A stretch of 64,000 nt of DNA. Origin: Mesorhizobium sp. M4B.F.Ca.ET.058.02.1.1. GTDB taxonomy: Bacteria > Pseudomonadota > Alphaproteobacteria > Rhizobiales > Rhizobiaceae. Shown piece after piece: positions 16,337-24,698 of the stretch (positions are counted from its first letter, which is position 1; each line of letters opens with the position of its first letter). The notes beneath the pieces were generated by a model. That model was not told the origin of the DNA. It saw only the letters and a program-made list of their open reading frames with translations, and searched no databases. Both the position numbers and the translations under genes were made by a program. The stretch lies in the NCBI RefSeq assembly GCF_003952505.1, contig NZ_CP034450.1, positions 5,911,001 through 5,975,000 of the forward strand. Reading direction: 5' to 3'.

Positions 16337-18064
16337 TCAGCCGGCGTTGCGGCCGACGATGCGGTTGGCGGCCGAAACCACCGCTTCCAGCGAGGCGGCG
16401 ACGATGTTGGTATTGATGCCGGCGCCGAACAGCTTGCCGCCGGGATACTCCATCTCGACATAGGAGATGGCGGAGGCATTCGAGCCGCGCTGTAGCGAAT
16501 GTTCGGAATAGTCGAGCACCGACATCGCGACGCCAACATGCCGCGACAGCGCATCGACGAAACCATCGATCGGGCCGGTGCCGGTGCCGGTGATGGTCAT
16601 TTCCTTACCCTTGTCGAGGATCACCGCCTCGATCACGCGGCGGCCCTTCACCTCGGTGTCGGGATAGGTGTGGTGATCGATGAATTCCAGCCGGGCGCTG
16701 GGCTGGTCGACATAGGTCTCGAGGAAGCGCTCATGGATCCGCTTGGCGGGCACCTCCTTGCCTTCGGCGTCGGTGATTGCCTGGATAGCCTGGCTGAACT
16801 CGATCTGCAGGTTGCGCGGCAGATTGAGGCCGTAGTCGGCCTGCAGCACATAGGCGATGCCGCCTTTGCCGGACTGCGAGTTGATGCGGATGATCGCCTC
16901 GTAGGTGCGGCCGACGTCGGCCGGATCGATCGGCAGGTAGGGCACTTCCCAGAGCGGCGTGTTGGCCTTCTTCAGCGCCTTCATGCCCTTGTTGATGGCG
17001 TCCTGGTGCGAGCCGGAGAAGGCGGTGTAGACCAGTTCACCGACGTATGGGTGGCGTTCCGGGATTTTCAGCTGGTTCGAATATTCATACACGTCCTTCA
17101 TCCGGTTGATGTCGGAACAATCCAGCTCGGGATCGACGCCTTGCGTGTACATGTTGAGCGCCAGCGTGACGATGTCGACATTGCCGGTGCGCTCACCATT
17201 GCCAAACAGCGTGCCCTCGACGCGGTCGGCGCCGGCCATCAGGCCGAGCTCGGTGGTGGCAATGCCGGTGCCGCGGTCATTGTGCGGGTGCAGCGAGATG
17301 ATCAGGTTCTCGCGGTTGTCGAGGTTGCGGCACATCCACTCGATGCGGTCGGCATAGATGTTGGGCGTCGACATCTCGACCGTCGACGGCAGGTTTATGA
17401 TCAGCTTGTTGTCGGCCGTCGGCTTCACGATCTCGGTCACGGCATTGCAGATCTCCAGAGCCACCTCGAGCTCGGTGCCGGTGAAGCTCTCCGGCGAATA
17501 TTCGAAGCGATAGCCGCCGCCCGCCTTGGCAGCCATGTCGGTGATCATCTTGGCGGCGTCAGTGGCGATGCGCTTGATGCCGGCGACGTCCTTCTCGAAG
17601 ACGACGCGGCGCTGCAATTCGCTGGTCGAGTTGTAGAAATGCACGATCGGGTTGGTTGCGCCCTTCAGCGCCTCGAAGGTGCGGGTAATCAATTCGGGAC
17701 GGCACTGCACCAGCACCTGCAGCGAGACATCGGCCGGCACGTTGCCTTCCTCGATGCACCAGCGGGCGAAATCGAAATCGGTTTGCGAGGCCGAGGGGAA
17801 ACCGATCTCGATCTCCTTGAAGCCCATGTCGAGCAGCAGCGCGAACATGCGCGCCTTGCGCTCGTGGCCCATCGGGTCGATCAGCGCCTGGTTGCCGTCG
17901 CGCAGGTCGACCGAGCACCAGATCGGCGCCTTGTCGATGACCTTTGACGGCCAGGTGCGATCGGTGAGGCCGACGGTCGGGTAGGGCTGGTATTTGCGAG
18001 CGGCGTCCGACATGCCCTTCTCGGCATGGTCAGCCTGAATGTCTTCTCGTGCGTTCATCGTCAT
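16337..18064 (-). CDS. leuA: 2-isopropylmalate synthase (long LeuA form)
   Basis: A 575-residue enzyme of leucine biosynthesis that condenses acetyl-CoA with 2-oxoisovalerate. The TIM-barrel part has VDLRDGNQALIDPM (substrate and metal-binding Arg-Asp), SLHPHNDRGTG (metal-binding His pair) and LFGNGERTGN. The C-terminal regulatory domain (about 440-575) carries the leucine-feedback fold. The length and sequence match the long LeuA type of actinobacteria and many alphaproteobacteria. It is preceded at 18207-18326 by a leader ORF with a Leu run, suggesting attenuation by leucine supply. The start MTMNARED follows GGGAGAG. Confidence 0.95.
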   Translation of the reverse strand: MTMNAREDIQADHAEKGMSDAARKYQPYPTVGLTDRTWPSKVIDKAPIWCSVDLRDGNQALIDPMGHERKARMFALLLDMGFKEIEIGFPSASQTDFDFARWCIEEGNVPADVSLQVLVQCRPELITRTFEALKGATNPIVHFYNSTSELQRRVVFEKDVAGIKRIATDAAKMITDMAAKAGGGYRFEYSPESFTGTELEVALEICNAVTEIVKPTADNKLIINLPSTVEMSTPNIYADRIEWMCRNLDNRENLIISLHPHNDRGTGIATTELGLMAGADRVEGTLFGNGERTGNVDIVTLALNMYTQGVDPELDCSDINRMKDVYEYSNQLKIPERHPYVGELVYTAFSGSHQDAINKGMKALKKANTPLWEVPYLPIDPADVGRTYEAIIRINSQSGKGGIAYVLQADYGLNLPRNLQIEFSQAIQAITDAEGKEVPAKRIHERFLETYVDQPSARLEFIDHHTYPDTEVKGRRVIEAVILDKGKEMTITGTGTGPIDGFVDALSRHVGVAMSVLDYSEHSLQRGSNASAISYVEMEYPGGKLFGAGINTNIVAASLEAVVSAANRIVGRNAG

Positions 18065-18206
18065 CTCTCCCGGCGGCTCGCGGATCCGCCTTCAGACGGA
18101 TTGGTGCCGAGCGGCGCCTTTACCAAAGTTTCGTTCGCTTGATGTGACTTGCCAACTGGCCAAGGAGCGTGCGCGTAAGCGGCGATTTCGACCGCCGGGC
18201 GCTCCT

Positions 18207-18326
18207 TCAGCGAACCCGGCGATCGCCGATAAGGCCGAGAAGAAGCAGGGTGGAAGCAAGCGCGCGCACGGTCTCGCCGGCAAAGCCGGTCGGACGGGAA
18301 GCGGCGGAGGAGGCGCGCGTGTTCAT
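18207..18326 (-). CDS. leuL: Putative leucine leader peptide upstream of leuA
   Basis: A 39-codon ORF (MNTRASSAASR... to GDRRVR) ending 142 bp upstream of leuA on the same strand. It has a run of four Leu codons (CTG CTT CTT CTC) at codons 27-30, then Gly-Leu-Ile-Gly. The codons just after the run (18215-18225) can pair with 18189-18199 (11 bp with one G-U). The stop-codon region 18200-18207 can pair with 18162-18169 (CGCTCCTT/AAGGAGCG, perfect 8 bp). These helices exclude one another, as expected of an attenuator. No U-run terminator was found, so the mechanism could be translational or Rho-linked. Inference from composition and position. Confidence 0.7.
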   Translation of the reverse strand: MNTRASSAASRPTGFAGETVRALASTLLLLGLIGDRRVR

Positions 18327-18447
18327 GGCGGTTCTCATACAGGAGCGGCATTCGAGAGGCAAGTGCCGGCGCGGCCAGGCTCTTCCCCACGTCCGGCAAA
18401 TGCGCCAAACTCGCCGACGAGGCAGCGACGCCTGGGGAGGCCCATCC

Positions 18448-19614
18448 ATGAATTTTGTGTACTTCTCGCCGCATTTTCCGGCCAACGGCGCCGACTTCTG
18501 CGATCGGCTGAAGAAGGCCGGCGCCACCGTGCTAGGCATCGGCGATGCGCCTTATGAGGCGCTGAGCGGAAAACTGAAGGCGGCGCTGTCGGAATATTAC
18601 CGCGTCGCCGACATGGAGGACTACGAGCCGGTATTCCGGGCGATGGGCCATTTCATCCACAAATGGGGGCGCATCGACCGTTTCGAGTCGCTCAACGAGC
18701 ATTGGCTGGAGCTGGAAGCCAACATCCGCACCGACTTCAACGTCTTCGGCACCAAGCTCGATTTCGTTAAGAACCTGAAGCGCAAGAGCCGCATGCGCGC
18801 CTTCTTCCGCAAGAGCGGCGTCGAGACCATTCCGCAGCGCAAATGCTCCGATCGGGCGGGCGCCATGACCTTCATCCGCCGCGTCGGCTATCCGGTGGTG
18901 GTGAAGCCTGATTCCGGCTCGGGCGCCTCGAACACGTTCAAGATCTCCAATGCGAAGGAGCTCGACCAGTTCTTCCGGGACAAGCCGGAGGGCGTGACCT
19001 TCGTCATGGAGCAATTCATCGAGGGGCTGGTGGTGACGTTCGACGGTCTGGTCAACCGCGACGGCGAGGTGGTGCTGGCGGCGAGCCACCGCTACGACCA
19101 GAGCGTCATGGAGGTGGTCAACCGCGACCGCCACATGAGCTACACCTGCTTTCCCGAAATCAGCCCGGCGGTGGAAGAGGCGGGCCGCAAGATTCTCAAG
19201 GCGTTCGACGTGCGCGAGCGGTTCTTCCACATCGAGCTGTTCGAGACCAAGGACAAGCGCGTCATCGCGCTCGAGGTCAACATGCGCCCGCCCGGAGCCT
19301 GGATGACGGATGCCATCAACTACACGTTCGACATCGACGTCTACGCGGCATGGGCCGACATGGTGGTCAAGGACGCCGCCGGCGGACCCTACGAAGGCAA
19401 GTATTTCACCGCCTATGCCAGCCGCAAACGCCACCTCCACTATTTGCACAGCCATGCGGACGTGCTAGCCGCCCACGGCGACAAGATTGTCCACCACCAG
19501 GCCATCGAAGAGGTTTTCAGCCGCGCCATGGGGAATTACGCCTATCAGATGCGCTCGAGGGACCAGAAGGCGCTGCGCCAGGCGGTCGACTACATCCACG
19601 CGGAAAAGGCCTGA
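18448..19614 (+). CDS. ATP-grasp family ligase of unknown substrate
   Basis: A 388-residue protein with the ATP-grasp fold: GYPVVVKPDSGSGASNTFKI (ATP-binding Lys and glycine-rich loop) at about 150-170, VMEQFIEGLVVTFDGLV (the E-x-hydrophobic adenine segment), and FHIELFETKDKRVIALEVNMRPPG (metal-binding Glu and Asn-x-Arg). These residues fit carboxylate-amine or carboxylate-thiol ligation. ATG 18448 has GGGGAGG 7 bp upstream. The stop is 3 bp before the esterase gene, so the two are co-transcribed and probably act on one compound. The substrate is unknown. Confidence 0.88.
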   Translation: MNFVYFSPHFPANGADFCDRLKKAGATVLGIGDAPYEALSGKLKAALSEYYRVADMEDYEPVFRAMGHFIHKWGRIDRFESLNEHWLELEANIRTDFNVFGTKLDFVKNLKRKSRMRAFFRKSGVETIPQRKCSDRAGAMTFIRRVGYPVVVKPDSGSGASNTFKISNAKELDQFFRDKPEGVTFVMEQFIEGLVVTFDGLVNRDGEVVLAASHRYDQSVMEVVNRDRHMSYTCFPEISPAVEEAGRKILKAFDVRERFFHIELFETKDKRVIALEVNMRPPGAWMTDAINYTFDIDVYAAWADMVVKDAAGGPYEGKYFTAYASRKRHLHYLHSHADVLAAHGDKIVHHQAIEEVFSRAMGNYAYQMRSRDQKALRQAVDYIHAEKA

Positions 19615-19617
19615 GCG

Positions 19618-20394
19618 ATGGATGTCTCCTATCACAAGGGGTTTGCCCGCAATCTCGGCCGCGACATGGAGTACAAGCGCTACGGCCATGCCGGCCGGCC
19701 GGTGGTGGTGTTCCCGACCTCGCAAGGGCGCTTCTACCAGTTCGAGGATTCCGGCGGGGTGGGGGCGCTGGCCGACTTCATCGATACCGGCCGCATCCAG
19801 TTGTTCACGCTCGACGGCATCGATTCCGAATCCTTCTTCGACAAGCATGGCGATCCTGCGCAGCGCATCGCGCGCCATGAAGCCTATTTCCGCTATGTGC
19901 GCGAGGAAGCACTGCCGGAACTGCAGTCGATTGCCGCCAAGGCCAATGGCGGGCGCAATCTGAAGCCGCTGTTCTCGGGCTGTTCGATGGGCGGCTATCA
20001 TTCGTCGAACTTCGTCTTCCGCTTTCCGGAGCTGGCCAGCGGCGTCATTGCGCTGTCCGGCGTCTATTCGACCCGCGATTTCTTTGGCCGGACGCTCGAG
20101 GGCAGCATCTTCTTCAACTCGCCGCTCGACTACCTGCCTGGCATCGTCGACCAGAAGCTGCTCGGACGGTTGAGGGCGCTGAGGCTGATCTTCTGTTGCG
20201 GGCAGGGCGCCTGGGAAGAGCGCATGCTGGTGGAAACGCGCGAGTTGGAACAGGTGTTGCGCGACAAGTCGATTCCGGCGTGGGTCGACTATTGGGGCGG
20301 CGACGTCAGCCATGACTGGCCATGGTGGCACAAGCAACTGGTGTATTTCTTCGGCCGCTGGCTGGACGAGGATCTGATGAAGCGGCTGGATTGA
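19618..20394 (+). CDS. Esterase-fold protein paired with ATP-grasp ligase
   Basis: A 258-residue protein of the esterase D/antigen 85-like alpha/beta fold. The nucleophile elbow is FSGCSMGGYHSSNFVFRFP, and a late DVSHDWPWW supplies the His; the acid is less clear. The N-terminal part PVVVFPTSQGRFYQFEDSGG is characteristic of a small esterase family found next to ATP-grasp genes. It starts 3 bp after the ligase stop. It may hydrolyse an ester or amide product of its neighbour, but no substrate is known. Confidence 0.85.
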   Translation: MDVSYHKGFARNLGRDMEYKRYGHAGRPVVVFPTSQGRFYQFEDSGGVGALADFIDTGRIQLFTLDGIDSESFFDKHGDPAQRIARHEAYFRYVREEALPELQSIAAKANGGRNLKPLFSGCSMGGYHSSNFVFRFPELASGVIALSGVYSTRDFFGRTLEGSIFFNSPLDYLPGIVDQKLLGRLRALRLIFCCGQGAWEERMLVETRELEQVLRDKSIPAWVDYWGGDVSHDWPWWHKQLVYFFGRWLDEDLMKRLD

Positions 20395-20421
20395 ACCGCA
20401 ACCGACCCGGTCCGCGGTTTT
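20394..20421 (+). terminator. Weak terminator after the esterase gene
   Basis: Short inverted repeat AACCGC / GCGGTT followed by TTTT just past the stop of the esterase gene. The stem is only 6 bp with a long loop, so this is a tentative call. Confidence 0.35.
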
Positions 20422-20481
20422 GCGAAGCTTGCCGATGCCGGCGGCACAAGGCCCTTTCCAGACAGGTTCGGGCGCTTTGCC

Positions 20482-21570
20482 CTATTCCTTGATGCTTCTC
20501 GCCACCAGCCGCGCCACGCTCGGACCGACGAGCAGCACCACGAGGAAGCGGGCTGACTGCAGCGCCATGACGAAGGAGATGTCGACGTTCTGCGCCGCCG
20601 CGGCGATGATGGCGACGCTGTCCATGCCGCCGGGGCTCGTCGCCAGATAGGCGGTGAGCGGATCGATGCCGAGCACGCGACTGATGACGAATGCCATGCC
20701 GCCGCAAAAGGCGATCAGCGCCACGATCGAGGCGATGATCTGCGGCAATGCGCGGGTCGCGTGGCGCAGGATCGGCCGGGTGAAGTTCAGGCCGATCGAC
20801 CAGCCGATCAGGGCGTAGCTGACGGCCAGCAGCCATTGCGGCAATTGCATCTCCACGCCGAAGCCGAGATGGACAATGGTGCCGAAGATGAAGGTGCCGA
20901 GGAAGAACGGCGACGGCAGCCGGCAAAGCCGGCCGAGCAGGGCGCCGACAAGCGCCACAGCGAGCATCGCGGCAAAGGCCATCCATTCGATCGGCGGAAA
21001 CCAGACGATGGCCGGGGGTTCGACGCCCGAAGTGTCGACCCACATGCGGGCGATCAAGGCGGCGGTCATCGAGACGAAGATGACGCGCAGATACTGCATG
21101 AAGGCGACGAGCCGCTGGTCGGCGCCAAAGGCGCCCGCCATCAGCACCATGGCGGTGGCCGCTCCCGGCGACGAGCCCCAGACGGCTGTGGTGCCGGGCA
21201 ATATGCGCCAGCGGCTGATCAGCCAGCCAAGCAGGCTGGAGGCGGCGACGGTCGCAATGACGGCGCCGAGGAAAAGCGGCCATTCCTTGTAGAAGACGGG
21301 GAATATGTCGGCGGAGATGGAAGCGGCAACGAGGCAGCCGACGACGGCTTGCGCCGAGCCGAACAGGGGGCGGGGCACGCGCACCGTGGCGCCGTTGGTT
21401 CCGGCGAGGATCGCCGCCAGCATCGGTCCGATCAGCAGCGCCGCCGGCAGAGCGGCGGCTTCCAGCGCGCTGGCGAACAGCAGCGAGAACGCCAGCAGCA
21501 CCAGCCATTGCCGCGGCGGACGGAGTCGCGCCATGCGATCAACGGGTGGTTGTTCTGGCGAGGAGTCCAT
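20482..21570 (-). CDS. AbrB-family putative membrane transporter (PF05145 type)
   Basis: A 362-residue polytopic membrane protein with about 10 hydrophobic segments. It is built of two similar halves, each with a re-entrant SPGG/SPGA motif: GSSPGAATAMVLMAGAFGADQRLVAFMQYLRV and ATSPGGMDSVAIIAAAAQNVDISFVMALQSAR. This internal duplication is the hallmark of the AbrB (not the DNA-binding AbrB) family, sometimes annotated ammonia monooxygenase regulator. The transported substrate is not known. Start MDSSPEQPPVDRM at 21570. Confidence 0.88.
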   Translation of the reverse strand: MDSSPEQPPVDRMARLRPPRQWLVLLAFSLLFASALEAAALPAALLIGPMLAAILAGTNGATVRVPRPLFGSAQAVVGCLVAASISADIFPVFYKEWPLFLGAVIATVAASSLLGWLISRWRILPGTTAVWGSSPGAATAMVLMAGAFGADQRLVAFMQYLRVIFVSMTAALIARMWVDTSGVEPPAIVWFPPIEWMAFAAMLAVALVGALLGRLCRLPSPFFLGTFIFGTIVHLGFGVEMQLPQWLLAVSYALIGWSIGLNFTRPILRHATRALPQIIASIVALIAFCGGMAFVISRVLGIDPLTAYLATSPGGMDSVAIIAAAAQNVDISFVMALQSARFLVVLLVGPSVARLVARSIKE

Positions 21571-21647
21571 ATCCGGCTCTTAGACCGGGCGGGGACAAAT
21601 GCGAACCCATTTCCCGCGCAAAAGTCCTGATTTGCGTTGCTCCAGCG

Positions 21648-21956
21648 TCAGCCTGTGTTGCCGGCGGGCAGGCCGAAGCCGCCGACCGGATGGGTCTCGA
21701 CCTGGAATTCGAAGCCGGCGATGAAGGGGCGCGCCTTGGCGATCGCCGCCTGCACTTCGGGCAATTGCAATGACGTCTTGTGGCTCGCCTGATCGGTCCA
21801 TACTTCGGTGACCCAGATGGCGTCGGCGTCGGCCGGGTCGGTGGCAATGATGTAGCTCAGGCAGCCGGGGAGCGCGACGGTGCTCTCGCGCAACACGTCC
21901 ATGACCGCGTCGCGCTGGCCGCGCGCCGCCCGCATCTTGCCGATCAGTCCGTACAT
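21648..21956 (-). CDS. Antibiotic biosynthesis monooxygenase (ABM) family protein
   Basis: A 102-residue ferredoxin-like alpha/beta-barrel protein: MYGLIGKMRAARGQRDAVMD, then ALPGCLSYIIATDPADADAIWVTEVWTDQASHKTSLQLPEVQAAI, the usual ABM pattern of quinol monooxygenase-like or small-molecule-binding dimers. The ATG at 21956 follows GGAGGGAG with about 9 bp spacing; a longer start at 21986 lacks support. It is close behind the SDR gene on the same strand and may be co-transcribed with it. Confidence 0.85.
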   Translation of the reverse strand: MYGLIGKMRAARGQRDAVMDVLRESTVALPGCLSYIIATDPADADAIWVTEVWTDQASHKTSLQLPEVQAAIAKARPFIAGFEFQVETHPVGGFGLPAGNTG

Positions 21957-22004
21957 TCCTTGTATCTCCCTCCGGTTGCGCGACAAGAGTATGCAGTCGG
22001 CGCC

Positions 22005-22778
22005 TCACGGCATCAACTGGCCGCCATTCACCTCGATCACCTGGCCGGTGATGTAGCCGCTCATGAGGTCGGATGACAGGAACAGATAGGCGCCGACGCA
22101 ATCCTCGGCGGTGCCGGCGCGGCCCTGCGGAATGCTAGCGACCATGCCCTTGATCTGCTCCTCGGTCGAATAGCGCTCGTGAAAGGGTGTCAGGATGGTG
22201 CCGGGGGCCACGGCGTTGACGCGGATGCCGAAGCCGATCAACTCCTTGGCCATGCCGCGCGTCACGTTGGAGACGAAGGCCTTGGCCGAGCCATAGAGGC
22301 CGGCGCCGCCGCCGGCGCCGTTGCGGGCAGCGATCGAGGAGGTGTTGACGATGAAGCCGCCCTGGCGCTTCAGCCACGGTATCGCCTTGCGCGAGGCGGT
22401 CAGCACGGATCGCGCATTAAGGTCCATCACCGCGTCGTAATGCGCCTCGGTCTGGTCGGCATAGGCAACCCGGCCGAGCATGCCGCCGGCATTGTTGACG
22501 AGACCGTCGAGGCGGCCGAAATGCTCGGCGCTTTCCTCGACGACACGCTCAACGTCGGTGGGCTTTGAGAAGTCGCCCTGGGTCAAGAAGACCTCGCCGC
22601 CGCTGTCGCGAATGGTTCGGCCGAGCTTTTCGGCGGCCTCACGGCTTGAGTTGTAGTGCAGTGCGACGCGGCATTTCTGCGCGGCATAGGCGCGGGCAAG
22701 CGACGCGCCGATCCCGGTCGACGCGCCGGTGACGAGCACCGCCCTGCCGGCGAGGTCGGGAATGACAAGTGTCGTCAT
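22005..22778 (-). CDS. SDR-family oxidoreductase
   Basis: A 257-residue classical short-chain dehydrogenase: TGASTGIG cofactor motif at about 17-24, NNAG at VNNAGGML, Ser in VNTSSIAARNGAGGGAGLYGSAKAFV with the catalytic Tyr-x-x-x-Lys as YGSAK, and NAVAPGTILT. N-S-S-R after HYN at the end of the second strand suggests NADP(H). Close to glucose- or 3-oxoacyl-ACP-reductase-like members; substrate unknown. It is upstream of the ABM gene by about 48 bp. Confidence 0.88.
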   Translation of the reverse strand: MTTLVIPDLAGRAVLVTGASTGIGASLARAYAAQKCRVALHYNSSREAAEKLGRTIRDSGGEVFLTQGDFSKPTDVERVVEESAEHFGRLDGLVNNAGGMLGRVAYADQTEAHYDAVMDLNARSVLTASRKAIPWLKRQGGFIVNTSSIAARNGAGGGAGLYGSAKAFVSNVTRGMAKELIGFGIRVNAVAPGTILTPFHERYSTEEQIKGMVASIPQGRAGTAEDCVGAYLFLSSDLMSGYITGQVIEVNGGQLMP

Positions 22779-22848
22779 GCTGGTTGGTCTCCGAAATCCC
22801 GCGTCTTTCGTAGGCTATCGGCGGCCTCGCGTTCAAGCCTTCCCGCCG

Positions 22849-23286
22849 TCAGGGCCGGAGATAGATGTAGCCCTGGCGCTGCAATTCGGCGAGCTTGACG
22901 ACGCCGCCCTTGTCGGCGACCTGGAAGCCGGCGAGCAGGTCGGCAAGCGTGATGTCCATGCCATGCATGGTGTTGCCGCAGGCTTGCGGAACCAGCCCCT
23001 TCTGGACCAGCCCGGCAAACCGGCTGGACGTAGCGCCGGATGCGGCCTTGGTCTTAAAGGCCGCAAGGGCCGGGCCATGCACGACAAGCACGATGTCGAC
23101 ATTGCCGCCGGTGCCTTCGTAATGGTTCTTGATGTTGCCGAGGACGAAATTGGCCTTGTCGACGTCGCTGAGGTGATAGGCGACCTTCAGCCTTTCCTCC
23201 TCCGCGGCAGCCGCCTTGACCTGGCGCAGTCCGAAAAGGCCGGCGGCCCCGGCAAGACCGGCACGGAAAATATCTCGGCGCAGCAT
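22849..23286 (-). CDS. Exported DsrE-like protein
   Basis: A 145-residue protein with an N-terminal export signal (MLRRDIFRAGLAGAAGLFGL...KAAAA; RRDIFR is Tat-like) followed by a DsrE/DsrF-like alpha/beta fold (LKVAYHLSDVDKANFVLGNIKNHYEGTGGNVDIVLVVHGPAL). A single conserved Cys is in VPQACGNTM, the place of the persulfide-carrying Cys in DsrE relatives, so periplasmic sulfur handling is possible. Residue motif and signal are visible; function is inferred. Confidence 0.8.
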   Translation of the reverse strand: MLRRDIFRAGLAGAAGLFGLRQVKAAAAEEERLKVAYHLSDVDKANFVLGNIKNHYEGTGGNVDIVLVVHGPALAAFKTKAASGATSSRFAGLVQKGLVPQACGNTMHGMDITLADLLAGFQVADKGGVVKLAELQRQGYIYLRP

Positions 23287-23451
23287 CGCTCTTCCTCCAC
23301 CAGCCGGGCACTATGGTCCTGCGTGGCCCCGGCCTCGCTAACTATTTGTTTCTACGCAATTCCCTATGGAAAACCGTTACACGCTTTTCCCGGAACTGCT
23401 CCTAGACTAGCATGAATCGCAGTCACGTCCTGTCGATGGGAGGAGGGTCAC

Positions 23452-24534
23452 ATGACGTCGAGGATAGCGGTGGGCGCGGCGCTTGGCGCTGCATTGTTCG
23501 TTGTCGGCGCGGCTCTTGCCGATGACACTCCCAAGCTGACGGAACTCAGCCCCAACGGCGCCGATGCCTGTTTCGGACGCGTCTACGACGCGGCGCACCT
23601 CAAGGCGCATCCAAAGCAGAAAGTGGCGCGCATCTTCTTCTACTATGGCCACGATCCGGTCAGCCGGCCGAACGAGGAGCCGAGCACGATTGGCGGCGCC
23701 GCCTATGATGGCTTTCTCACCACCACGGTGCGCGGCACCAAGAAGCCGGAATGGGCAGCTGGCTGGTGCAATCGTCAATCCGAGGACGGCAAGAGCGGCC
23801 CGATCCATTGCGGCATGGAATGCGACCGCACGCTCGCTTCACTCAAGGTCGACGACAAAGGCCGGCTGATCGTCTCCAACGTACAGCCCGATGTCTATCT
23901 CGACGCCGGCGCGGAGGAGGAACTCGGCGCGGCGCAGTACAACAAGCAGGCGCTGGGCAGCGAGGACGACAATTTCCGCCTCGACCCGATGCCGGCCGCC
24001 ACCTGCAAGGCGGAATTCGCGCGCATCGATCCGATCGATCCGGCGCTCGGGGCGCCGCTGCGCGAGCGGCTGAAGCCCGACCAGGCGTTCTGCTATGGCC
24101 GCGACTACGACGCCGCGCATCTGAAGTCGCACCCCGACCAGGTGACGCAGTCGATCCGGGTTTTCCGCGGGCCGGTCGAACTAGCCTCCTACGCTTCAGG
24201 CGGCGATGTGGCCAACTGGCCGGACGGCGCCGACATCGCCATTTCGGTGACGACCAGGCAGAAGTCGGGCAAGGTCACGCAGACCTATTTATGCCAGGGC
24301 GAGGCCGACCAGTGGCGCTGCGCGGCAAGCTCGAAGATCAGCGATTTTGCCTGCGACGTCTCGCAGAAGGAGATTTTCCTGAAACGCGGCGCCAACGGCA
24401 CGATGATGCTGGCCAACCCCAACAGCGCGCTCGCCATCGTCGATCTCTGCTCGAAGGCGGCGGATGGCAAGACGACGTCGGACGACAAGGTCTATCGGCT
24501 GAATCCGATGCCGCAGGCGGCCTGCGCACCTTAG
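23452..24534 (+). CDS. Secreted protein made of two tandem homologous domains
   Basis: A 360-residue protein with a clear signal peptide (MTSRIAVGAALGAALFVVGAALAD). The mature part repeats itself: CFGRVYDAAHLKAHPKQKV (about residue 40) and CFGRDYDAAHLKSHPDQVT (about 216). Each half closes with the same element, DDNFRLDPMPAATC and DDKVYRLNPMPQAAC. Cysteines recur at matching places (WCNRQ/LCQG, CGMECDRT/DFACDVS), suggesting conserved disulfides. I know no function for this domain. It is monocistronic and precedes a large palindromic repeat. Confidence 0.8.
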   Translation: MTSRIAVGAALGAALFVVGAALADDTPKLTELSPNGADACFGRVYDAAHLKAHPKQKVARIFFYYGHDPVSRPNEEPSTIGGAAYDGFLTTTVRGTKKPEWAAGWCNRQSEDGKSGPIHCGMECDRTLASLKVDDKGRLIVSNVQPDVYLDAGAEEELGAAQYNKQALGSEDDNFRLDPMPAATCKAEFARIDPIDPALGAPLRERLKPDQAFCYGRDYDAAHLKSHPDQVTQSIRVFRGPVELASYASGGDVANWPDGADIAISVTTRQKSGKVTQTYLCQGEADQWRCAASSKISDFACDVSQKEIFLKRGANGTMMLANPNSALAIVDLCSKAADGKTTSDDKVYRLNPMPQAACAP

Positions 24535-24546
24535 GTCCATCGATAT

Positions 24547-24660
24547 TCAGGTGAGGCCGGCCTGCGAACGGCAACTTCCTGCGCTTCCGGTGCTCACGTA
24601 CTTCAAGTACGCTCCGCTCCGGTTCTCGGAAGTCACCGTTCTCGACTCGGCCTGACCTGA
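24547..24660. repeat. 114-bp imperfect palindromic intergenic element (RIME-like)
   Basis: The entire segment is an imperfect inverted repeat centred on 24604. The core CGTACTT-C-AAGTACG (24597-24611) is perfect, and the outer ends TCAGGTGAGGCCG / CGGCCTGACCTGA pair with one mismatch; ACTTCC/GGAAGT and CGAACGG-like blocks pair between. It lies between two convergent genes. Size and structure recall the rhizobial intergenic mosaic elements (RIME), though I cannot align it to them here. It may also serve as terminator for both genes. Confidence 0.65.
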
Positions 24661-24698
24661 ATCTCGACAGACCTTCGCAGTGTAAGCTTGGGGCGAAA

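Noticed and set aside
16499..17947. 482-residue plus-strand ORF opposite leuA
   Set aside because: Antisense shadow of leuA; no recognisable fold.
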